Shown piece after piece: positions 21,296-30,100 of a stretch of DNA of 64,000 nt. Position 1 is the stretch's first letter. Each line of letters opens with the position of its first letter. Origin of the DNA: Pseudomonas chlororaphis subsp. aurantiaca (GTDB lineage: Bacteria; Pseudomonadota; Gammaproteobacteria; Pseudomonadales; Pseudomonadaceae); NCBI RefSeq assembly GCF_013466605.1, contig NZ_CP059162.1, positions 2,976,001 to 3,040,000 on the forward strand, written 5' to 3'. A program made the position numbers and the translations under genes. A model generated the notes under the pieces. That model had not been told where the DNA came from, made no database searches, and saw only the letters and a program-made list of their open reading frames with translations.

Positions 21296-22663
21296 ACAAT
21301 GGAGCGTTAGTCGAGCTCCGCCACGTTCGCTGGTACCGACCTCCAGCTTAAACTCGTGCAAGTTGATAATGGCCGCCACAATCGACAGACCAAGCCCAAA
21401 GCCGGCATGTTGACTGTTATTGCCGCTGCGATAAAAGCGCTGAAACACAGAGGCCCGTTCGGCAGGCGAAATGCCAGGACCGGAATCCAGCACTTCGACC
21501 CGGATACTGCCCTTGTCGTTGTCCGCTCTAAGAATGACTTCACCTCCCTGCGGCGTGAATTTGATCGCATTGTTCAGCAAGTTGGCCAACGCTTCAAACA
21601 GCAGCGCCCGATCACCAGTCAAGGGTGGCAGCGACTCTGGGACCTGCAACTGGAATGTGAGGCGGTCTTCCTCGGCGAGCGGTAAGTAAAAATCATGAAG
21701 CTCTTGTAGTAACGCGAGCATGTCGAATTGAACGAAACCCGAGCGGCGTTGGCGATCTTCAAGTTCTGAGATGCGCAGCAGGCCCCGAAAACGCGCCATC
21801 AACGCATCGGTTTCGGCAATCACCTGGTTCATCTGCAAGGCTTCGTGCGAGTTCTTCGCAGCTTGTTGTTGAATGCGATAGAGCTGCATGCGCAAGCGGG
21901 TGAGGGGCGTGCGCAAATCATGGGCAATGTTGTCGCACACACCCTTGACTTCATTCATTAGTCGCTCGATATGATCAAGCATGGCGTTAACAATGGCCGC
22001 CAGCATGTCCAGTTCATCGCGTCTATCCGACAAGAGCAGGCGGTGCGTCAAATCCCCTGCAACGATTAACTCGACGCTGGCTTGAACTGCTCGAATCCGA
22101 TGGAGCGGGCGGCGGCGCAACAGGTGCCACCCGACAATGCCTGGGATGATGGTCAGAGATAGCCCCCAAAGCAGCGCATGCAAGATGATTCGCGGAATGC
22201 CGAAAAGCGACCCGTGATATCGGGCCAGGACCAACCAGCGTCCATCATGGGTCTGTATGGCCACGGCGTCGCAACTGTCCTGAGGCAGCGTGGTGTCTTC
22301 GACCTCGGAACAACTCCTTAGCTCGTGAATCTTGCCGTCCAGAGGCAACTGCGCAGGAATCTGCCGGATCGGCCCGTTCAACGGTTTTTTCTTCTTATCG
22401 AACAGTCCATAGGTATCAACTTCATTCGTATCGAATGCCAGGCTGGTGGACAGGGCCTCGGTCAGTTGCTTGCCTTCAAAACGCGCGAACAAATGCTTGC
22501 GCTGCATCAGCGATTCGTCGGCAAGATCATCCAGGTAGGTGAAGACTTTGTAGTAGAGCACGCCCATGAGGATGCAGCCCCAGGTCACAAAGAGAAAACT
22601 ATACAGCGCCAGCAGTCGACTGCTGGAGGAACGCCACCTTTCACAAGGTGTTGGCAGTGACAT
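21281..22663 (-). CDS. Orphan sensor histidine kinase
   Basis: The 460-residue protein has a first membrane helix at about 17-38, a periplasmic sensor domain with two Cys (RSCSEVE, DSCDAV), a second helix at about 160-182, HAMP, HisKA with phospho-acceptor His in NIAHDLRTPLTRLR (about 248), and HATPase_c with NNAIKFTPQGGEV, DSGPGIS and GFGLGLS. It resembles OmpR-partner kinases. No response-regulator gene adjoins it: upstream (22664-23160) there is no coding region. The partner was probably lost or lies elsewhere. The paired cysteines in the sensor could bind metal or be redox active, which is speculation. Confidence 0.88.
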   Translation of the reverse strand: MSLPTPCERWRSSSSRLLALYSFLFVTWGCILMGVLYYKVFTYLDDLADESLMQRKHLFARFEGKQLTEALSTSLAFDTNEVDTYGLFDKKKKPLNGPIRQIPAQLPLDGKIHELRSCSEVEDTTLPQDSCDAVAIQTHDGRWLVLARYHGSLFGIPRIILHALLWGLSLTIIPGIVGWHLLRRRPLHRIRAVQASVELIVAGDLTHRLLLSDRRDELDMLAAIVNAMLDHIERLMNEVKGVCDNIAHDLRTPLTRLRMQLYRIQQQAAKNSHEALQMNQVIAETDALMARFRGLLRISELEDRQRRSGFVQFDMLALLQELHDFYLPLAEEDRLTFQLQVPESLPPLTGDRALLFEALANLLNNAIKFTPQGGEVILRADNDKGSIRVEVLDSGPGISPAERASVFQRFYRSGNNSQHAGFGLGLSIVAAIINLHEFKLEVGTSERGGARLTLHCRQDS

Positions 22664-23150
22664 AGTTCGATCCTCGTACAGTTTGTTTAAATGAGATCAG
22701 GCCAAGAGTATCGCTGCGCAAGTGTGTGTTAGGCGCGTCGAGTGGTGGAGGGCTGGATTGAACCGGTACGCTGAAATGTCTTCGAAAATGATTCGAAGGA
22801 ACCTGTTTGTAATCACACACCGGAAGTAGGGTCTCGATTTCAGCGGCTCAAAGGCTGTTTGGGCCGGGTTTCATGAACTTTACGGTTGATTCGGTTGGGT
22901 ATTTTAATCACCTTGGTCGCGTCAGAGCATCATCTTTGGTGCTCAGGCCATCGCGCATGCCATATCTCTCGGCAAGCCCACCAAGGGTTTTAGTAATTTG
23001 CCAATATAAAATAGGTTGCTTATTAAAAAAGTTTCATGATGAGAGAGGCATCGTGTCGCCAGGTGAATGTAGCGCTCAACTAATCCCGGCCCCTGAATCG
23101 CCCCTGGGTTTCGTGGAGGCCGTTTCATTTTAGTCGGGCAATATCTGCTT
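22664..23150. other. Non-coding stretch upstream of the kinase; no gene seen
   Basis: No open frame has convincing coding character. The dyad CTTCGAAAATGATTCGAAG at about 22777-22796 is an imperfect palindrome and could be an operator for the kinase gene. The remainder looks like decayed DNA between the kinase and IS5 fossils. Confidence 0.4.
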
Positions 23151-23545
23151 GTTGCCGGTAGACGTTTGCCTCCTTGGGGAATGCGCCTTGATCAAGGCAA
23201 GCAACCGGCTCCATGGCTCGACCTGCTCTATCTCGTCGAAGAAGCACTCGCGCCGGGTTGCTTGCCACGGTCACCCAGATAGCCGTTGATGACCTGCAAA
23301 ACCCCGGCCGCTAATTCATGTTTTCCCAGCAGGCGCCGAAGCTTGAGAATCGCCCGCCTCATCGAGAGGCGGTCCCGAAAAGCTGGCACGAGATCGTGGT
23401 CTCGTAGAGGGCTTCCTCCATCGCCGGATCGCTGTAGTCGAACCAGTTCTGCATCGAGTGAGCCCGCGACATGGCGAGCAACGGATGCTGCGAATGCCCC
23501 CTTCGCCGTTCGGATAATACGATTCGATCGAGGCAATCAATCCCT
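23150..23545 (-). pseudogene. IS5-family transposase remnants (two N-terminal pieces joined)
   Basis: Reading the minus strand across frames gives IASIESYYPNGEGG, then MQNWFDYSDPAMEEALYETT, then RRLLGKHELAAGVLQVINGYLGDRG, the typical N-terminal half of an IS5 transposase, with frameshifts. Directly after it comes a second start-like piece, FFDEIEQVEPWSRLLALIKA. The catalytic part is absent. Two IS5 copies were probably fused by deletion. Confidence 0.8.
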
Positions 23546-23976
23546 TCCAGGGCCCGACCTGATCAGCATATTAAATGCTTCAAATTTTTGTTGGGCGACT
23601 CAAAGAAGTTTCAATTAAATAGTTGGTTAATGTTTTTAAATAGTTAGTTAATGGATTTGAATTTTATTTTTATGGGTATTTATGTGCAGTGGGTAGTGGG
23701 GCTTGACACACTCTGCAGTTGGGTGGCGTGTGAATTTTTTTTTATAAATGGGTGCCGCGATTTCACTGGAAGAGTTGGTCCTCTGTGATACTTTTGGTTG
23801 CGGTTTTTAATGGCTATTTGATTGTCGAATTGATTGGGTTGGTGAACTTCTCTGTGGTCGATCAGTACTTGCAAGTGTTCTTGCAAACTGTGTGGCTCTG
23901 CTATCAGCTGAATGTGTGGCATGCCTGAATCCAATATTAATTTGAGGTCCAGTTGTGCCTGCTAAAAGGTGATTGA
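23546..23976 (+). promoter_or_regulatory. AT-rich leader in front of the polyketide cluster
   Basis: The 430-base gap is far more AT-rich than its surroundings, with two near-identical stretches TAGTTGGTTAATG/TAGTTAGTTAATG at 23620-23655. No gene is visible. It is the only space for the promoter of the acyltransferase-to-PPTase gene set. AAAGGTGATTG precedes the acyltransferase ATG. Confidence 0.5.
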
Positions 23977-25857
23977 ATGCAAAAGATCTATGTTTTTCCC
24001 GGCCAGGGTTCGCAATTCAAGGGCATGGGCGAGGAGGTTTTCGACAAGTTCAAAACCTATACGGACCTGGCCAGCGACATTCTCGGTTACTCCATCGTCG
24101 ACCTGTGTCTCGAAGACCGGGATCAGCGCCTGAACCAGACTGAATACACCCAGCCGGCGCTCTATACGGTCAGTGCGCTGACGTACCTGGATCGGTTGCA
24201 GAGCGCTTCCGGGAACGAGCAGGTGGCGTATTTCGCCGGTCATTCCCTGGGCGAATACTGCGCGCTGTTTGCTGCTGGAGGCTTTGATTTCACCACCGGG
24301 CTGCAACTGGTCCAGCGCCGGGGCCACCTGATGAGCCAGGCGCCCAAGGGGGGCATGGCCGCCGTGCTGGGGCTGGGCGAGGAAACAGTCCGTACCATCC
24401 TGCGCGACAAGGGCCTGGACAGCATCGACCTGGCCAATATCAATTCACCGGATCAGATCATTCTTTCCGGCCTGCACGACCACATTGCCGACGAACGTAC
24501 CCGAGTCATCTTCGAGCAGGCCGGCGCCAGTTATTTCCCGCTGAATGTCAGCGCGGCCTTTCACTCGCGCTACATGAAGAACGTCGAACGCGAGTTCGCC
24601 AGCTATCTGGCAGGGTTCGCGCTGCAACCCCTGGCGACCCCTGTCATCTCGAACATGACGGCGCGCCCTTATCCGCAGGGCGATTACGCCGCCATCCTCA
24701 GTGGCCAGATAACTCATCCGGTGAAGTGGTACGAAAGTATTTCCTGGCTGCTGACCCAGGATATCCAGCCGATCGAAGAACTCGGGCCCGGCACTGTCCT
24801 GACCAAGCTGACCGACAAGATTCTCAAGGCGCCGATGGTCATCCTGCCACCCGCCGCGGCGCCGGCCCCGGTTGCCTCGTCGATGCAGGACACGATCTTC
24901 ATGTATGGCGGGCAGGGCACCCAGTACTTTCAGATGGGACGCGAGCTGTACCAGCACAACCCGGCCTTTCGCCAGCAGATGGATGCCTGCAGCGCGCTGG
25001 TGGAAGCGGAGGTGGGGTTTTCCCTGGTCAAGGTTATCTACGATGAATCGCGGCGGGTGTATGAGCCGTTCGACTCGATCCTGCAAACCCATCCCGCGCT
25101 GTTCGCCATCGGTTACAGCCTGACTGCTATGATGCGCGCCGAGGGGGTCGAGCCAAAAGCCGTCCTGGGCTACAGCCTGGGTGAGTACATCGGCTTGACG
25201 GTCAGCGGCTGCCTGTCCTGGCAGGACGGGCTGCGCCTGACCCTGCGCCAGGCGCGGGTGTTGGCCGAGCATGGCCCCAAGGGCGGGATGTTGAGCGTCC
25301 TGGCGCCCGTGGAGCACCTCCAGCAACACCCTGAGCTGTACCGGGGGGTGGAATTGGCCGGGATCAACTTCGCCGACAATTTCTGTGTCGCCGGCGCCCA
25401 GGCGGATCTGGCCCGGATCAGGCAAGGCCTGGACGCCATGGGGGTGATTTCCATCGAACTGCCCGTCCAGTATCCGTTTCACTCCAGCCATATCGAGCCG
25501 GTGCGGGACAAGGTCCTGGCGATCCTCGAGGGTATCGATTTCAAGGCGCCGGGCATTCCCTATTACTCCTCCACGTTTGCCCGGGCCATCCATGCCGGCG
25601 ACCTCTCGAACGCCCGGGACTACCTGTGGCGCATCATTCGCCAGAGCGTCGACTTCCATGGCTTGATCAAGCACCTCTCGAACAGCGGCAACCAGGCGCT
25701 GTTCGTCGATCTGAGCGCCACCGGCTCGCTGGCCAACTTCATCAAATACACCCGCCCCAACGGTCTCAGGTACAGCCATTCGATCAATCAGTTCGGCAAG
25801 GACCTGAGCAACCTTCACATTCTTCTCAACGAAATCACCGGCCGTTCAGGGGAGTAG
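23977..25857 (+). CDS. Tandem trans-acting acyltransferase (AT-AT or AT-acyl hydrolase)
   Basis: The 626-residue protein contains two malonyl-transferase-like domains in tandem. The first (about 1-285) has VFPGQGSQ and nucleophile Ser90 in GHSLGEY; the second (about 300-600) has MYGGQGTQ and Ser400 in GYSLGEY. The second has Tyr for His next to the Ser and lacks the usual arginine-containing QxRxxLM stretch (it reads LRQARVLAEHG), so it may be a proofreading acyl hydrolase or load another acyl group. Such didomain proteins serve AT-less (trans-AT) polyketide synthases, consistent with the downstream megasynthase, which has no AT. It starts the cluster after a good ribosome site. Confidence 0.9.
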   Translation: MQKIYVFPGQGSQFKGMGEEVFDKFKTYTDLASDILGYSIVDLCLEDRDQRLNQTEYTQPALYTVSALTYLDRLQSASGNEQVAYFAGHSLGEYCALFAAGGFDFTTGLQLVQRRGHLMSQAPKGGMAAVLGLGEETVRTILRDKGLDSIDLANINSPDQIILSGLHDHIADERTRVIFEQAGASYFPLNVSAAFHSRYMKNVEREFASYLAGFALQPLATPVISNMTARPYPQGDYAAILSGQITHPVKWYESISWLLTQDIQPIEELGPGTVLTKLTDKILKAPMVILPPAAAPAPVASSMQDTIFMYGGQGTQYFQMGRELYQHNPAFRQQMDACSALVEAEVGFSLVKVIYDESRRVYEPFDSILQTHPALFAIGYSLTAMMRAEGVEPKAVLGYSLGEYIGLTVSGCLSWQDGLRLTLRQARVLAEHGPKGGMLSVLAPVEHLQQHPELYRGVELAGINFADNFCVAGAQADLARIRQGLDAMGVISIELPVQYPFHSSHIEPVRDKVLAILEGIDFKAPGIPYYSSTFARAIHAGDLSNARDYLWRIIRQSVDFHGLIKHLSNSGNQALFVDLSATGSLANFIKYTRPNGLRYSHSINQFGKDLSNLHILLNEITGRSGE

Positions 25858-25860
25858 CCC

Positions 25861-27135
25861 ATGTCAGTCAATCCTGTCCCATCGGCGTGGAGTGTCAGCA
25901 CGCGCGACTTCGACGACCAAGCGGGTTTTCATCAGTTATTCGAGGCCCGGTCCCGGGCGACGCCGGACGCGATTGCCCTGGCGGATGCGCAGCACAGCCT
26001 GAGTTATCGCCAATTGGCGGAAAAAAGCACCCAGCTGGCTGCCTACCTGGCCGGGCAGGGGGTGGGCACCGGCTCGCGGGTCGCGATTTTCATGAACCGT
26101 TCCCCCGATCTGGTGCTGGCGATGCTCGCCATCGCCCGGGTCGGCGCTACTTATATCCCGCTGGACCCGGCGTACCCCGAACAGCGCTTGCGCTACATGC
26201 TCGAGGACAGCGACAGCCACTGGGTGCTGACCCAGGCAGCGGTCGAGCCGAGGCTCGCCGCGCTGCTGGGCGAGCACTGCAGCAGCCTTGCCCTGGACCG
26301 CCAATGGCCGCTTGTAGCCGCGTGCCGGGCGCACTTGCCGGAGTCGGCGGCGGCTGCCGGCAGCCTGGCCTACATCATCTACACCTCTGGCAGCACTGGC
26401 CAACCCAAGGGGGTGATGATCAGCCATCGTGCGTTGAGCAACTTTCTCCTGTCGATGGCCGAAGAGCCCGGCATGTCCGCCGCTGACACCTTGCTGGCGG
26501 TGACCACCCATTGCTTCGATATTTCCGGGCTGGAGCTGCTCCTGCCATTGGTCGTCGGCGCTCGCTGCCATATCTGCCCGGCCGAGACCGCGGGCGACGC
26601 CAGCCAACTGATGAGCCTGATTGCCCGGGTCCAGCCCAGCCTCATGCAGGCGACGCCGGCGACCTGGATGATGCTGTTCCACGCCGGCTGGCAGCCCTCG
26701 GCGCAATTGCGCATCCTCTGTGGCGGCGAGCCCTTGTCGGATGCCCTGAAAAGCTGTTTCGAACAGGCCGGGAACGCCGTCTGGAACATGTACGGGCCGA
26801 CCGAAACCACCATCTGGTCGACGCTCCAGAAGCTTGAGCCCGGGCAACCGGTGTCCATCGGCCGCCCCATTGCCAACACCCGGCTTTACCTGCTGCGCGA
26901 GGACGGCAGTCATTGCGCCATCGGCGAACCGGGAGAGCTGTGCATTGCCGGCGCGGGCCTGGCCGTGACCCGCAAGGGCCTGAAGCTGGTGCTGCTGAAC
27001 CTGACCCATGACGGCCAGACCGATGGAGTTCAGGAAAGCCTGGCGAAGTACTTCAGTTTCCTGCGCTACGAAATCCCGGAAATCGGCAGCCTGGTGCTGG
27101 ACACCGACAGCCTGGACGGCACCCGCCTGGAGTAG
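25861..27135 (+). pseudogene. NRPS adenylation domain (glycine-type), C-terminally deleted; 5' part of a broken megasynthase gene
   Basis: The 424-residue product has adenylation core motifs: YIPLDPAYP (A2), YTSGSTGQPKG (A3, about 175), FDISGLEL (A4), NMYGPTETT (A5) and GELCIAG (A6, about 358). Read against GrsA, the pocket residues are D-I-L-Q-L-G-M-I-W, a glycine-type code. Motifs A7-A10, including the catalytic lysine, and any carrier domain are missing: after GAGLAVT the sequence switches to what looks like the structural half of a ketoreductase. A TAG at 27133-27135 then interrupts a frame that continues without shift to 31965. It begins 3 bases after the acyltransferase stop. Confidence 0.85.
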
Positions 27136-27174
27136 ATCGTCCGGCACCTGCATTGCCGGCAGCCGCACCTGCGC

Positions 27175-30100
27175 TTGCGCTGGCAGGGCGACCAGTGCCT
27201 GACCCCGGCCTTGCAACCGCTGGCCATTGCCCGTGATCCCGCCTCGGACCCGGCGCCGGACCTGTCGGGCAGCATGATTGTCACCGGCGGTTTCGGCGGG
27301 ATCGGCTTGACTGTATTGCGCTGGCTGGTGAGTAAAGGCTTGAAATCGCTGATCGTCATTGGCCGCAAACCGCTGTCGGCGCCGCTGCGGCATCCCAGCC
27401 TGAGCGCAGGCACCACCGGGCAGGCGCTGATTGACAGCCTGGCCCGGGAACAGGGCGTGCGGCTGCACTACGTGCAATCGGACTTGAGCGACGAAGCCGC
27501 CCTGGCCCGGCAACTGGACGGCTTGCGCCCGATCCTCGGCGGGCCGATCAGCGGCGTGTTCCACCTGGCCGGCGTGACCACCGAAGCCGTTGCCATCCAG
27601 GCGACCTCGGCGACCCTGCTGGCCGACGTTGCCCGGCCGAAACTGGTGGGCGCGCAACTGTTGGAACGGCTCACGCTGGGAGACCCGCTGCGCTATTTCT
27701 GCCTGTTTTCGTCGATCTCGGCGGTGGAGGGCATGCAGGGCAACGGCCTGAGCGCCTACAGCGCCGCCAATGCCGGCCTGGTGGCCTTCGCCGCCGAGCG
27801 TCGGCAACGGCGCTTGCCGGCGCAACTGATCCAGTGGACCGACTGGGACGGCGCCGGGATGGCGGTGGCGCACAATCACCGGGCCTTTTTCGATGCCCTG
27901 GGCATGCGCATGCTGACCCCCGAGCAAGGGGTGATGTTGCTCGAACGTATCCTGGCCAACGCCATCGACGAGTGCATTGTGTTTGATGCCGATTGGGACC
28001 GGTTTGCCGCGATCAACCCGGCGATACAGACCCTGCCGGTGTTTGCCCATTACCGCGAGCGCCTGCGCAAGCCGGCGGTACAGGCGATGGCAACAGCCCG
28101 GGCCGCAGCGGGCGAACCGCTCGACATCAGCGCGCTGCTGCGTGACGAACTGCAACGGCTGCTGGGGTTGGAAGATATCCATCCAGACCAGACGTTCGCC
28201 GAGATGGGCCTGGACTCGGTCAACTCGCTGGCGTTCTTCTCCACCTTGTCCCAGCGCCTGGCCTATCAGGTACTGCCATCGGCGATCTTTCGTTATCCGA
28301 CGATCCGTGCCCTGGCCGACTACATCGCCGCCAATCGTCAGCAAGGCCCGCTGAGCGACAGCCGCGATCCAGCCCCGGCGGCCATCGGTCAGTCGCCGGT
28401 CACCCGGCCGGCCGAGGATTACGCCGCCATTGCCATCGTCGGTATGTCCGGGCAGTTCCCCAAGGCGCCCGACCTGCCAAGGTTCTGGGAGCAGTTGTGC
28501 GCAGGCTTCGACGGGGTCGGCCACTACCCCAGGGCCCGGCGCGACCTGCTGGGCCTCAACGATAGCTTCAGCGACCAGGACCTGCTGGGTATCCATGGCG
28601 GTTACCTGGACGACATCGAGCTGTTCGACCCGGGCCTGTTCAATATCTCGCCTCGGGAGGCGCGCTTCATGGACCCCCAGCAGCGCCTGCTGCTGCTCAA
28701 TGCCCACCGGGCCATCGAGGACGCGGGGATCAAGGACCATCCGGGCTTTGCGTGCACCGGGGTCTTCATTGCGCAGTACGCCAGCGAATACATGCAGTTC
28801 GCCAATGACTACGACAAGGACAATGCGCTGTTCATCGCCACCGGCAACGCGGGCTCCATCGCCGCCAACCGGCTGTCCTACCACTTCGGTTTCCGCGGCC
28901 CCAGCCTGGTGCTGGACACGGCCTGTTCCTCGACCCTGGTGGCCATCGATATCGCCTGCCAGTACCTGCGCAGCGGGCAGATCGACTTCGCCCTGGTGGG
29001 CGGCGTCAGCCTCAACCTGAGCCCGGCCCTGACCCGTCTGTTGCAGGACTCGGGCATGTTGTCGCCCTCGGGCCGCTGCCAGACGTTCGATGCCAGGGCC
29101 GACGGCTATGTGCCGGGAGAGGGCGTGGGCATGATTGTCCTGCAACGTGAGGCCGATGCGCGCCAGCACCTGGCGCAACACCCGGATGCGCGGGTGTATG
29201 CGCTGATTGCCGGTTCTGCGGTCAACCAGGACGGCAAGAGCAACGGCATGACCGCGCCCAACGGCCTGGCCCAGGAAGAAGTGATCCGCCAGGCCTTCCA
29301 GCGCGCCGGCCTGGCGCCGGCCCAGGCCGGCTACGTCGAGACCCACGGCACTGGCACCTACCTGGGCGACCCGGTGGAGATCGAAGCCCTGGGCAATGTG
29401 CTCAATGACGGGCGTGGCACCGGCGAGGGTTGCATTCTCGGTTGCCTGAAAACCAATATCGGCCACCTGGAACCCGCCGCCGGCATCGCCAGCGTGATCA
29501 AGGCCGCCTTGTGCCTCTACCTGGGAAGAGTCCCCGGCAATAACCACCTGGCGACCCTCAATCCGTTGCTGGCGCCGAGCCAGCCGGCGTTTCGCCTGCC
29601 GGACCGTCCTCTGGACTGGGACGGGACGGGCCGGGTGGCCGGGGTCAGCTCCTTCGGCTTTGGCGGGGTCAACGCCCATGTCGTGCTCACCTCGGTGGAC
29701 ACGCCAGCGCCAGCCCCTGAGCGCGAGCGGCTGTTCCTCGCCCATTACCCACGGCCCAGACTGGCGCTCAAGGCCTACTGGGCGCGGCGTGCGGCTCCCG
29801 CTGCCGCGCCCGCCGTGGCCACTGCGCCCGATGCCTTCCTGAAGGTGGCGTACTCGGGGCAGGGCAATGCTACCCGCGAGGCGCTGTTCACCCTGCCAGC
29901 GCAGACCCCGGGCTTGCTGGACACCGGAAATTTCCATGTCGGCTTCTATCTGGAGGCCATCTACCAGGTGTTTCGTGACTGCTTCGGGCGCAGCACCCTG
30001 CATGTCAGCCGTTTCGACTTCCAGTCGCCGCTGCTGATCGCCCACAACGTCACCACCCAGGTGCGGATGAGCATCGAGCCACTGGCCGCCGAGGCTTATC

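Noticed and set aside
22873..23133. Small plus-strand frame upstream of the IS5 fragments
   Set aside because: No family resemblance, poor start context and AT-rich decayed surroundings.
24445..25818. 457-codon minus-strand frame opposite the tandem acyltransferase
   Set aside because: It is a shadow of the AT gene, which has all active-site motifs.
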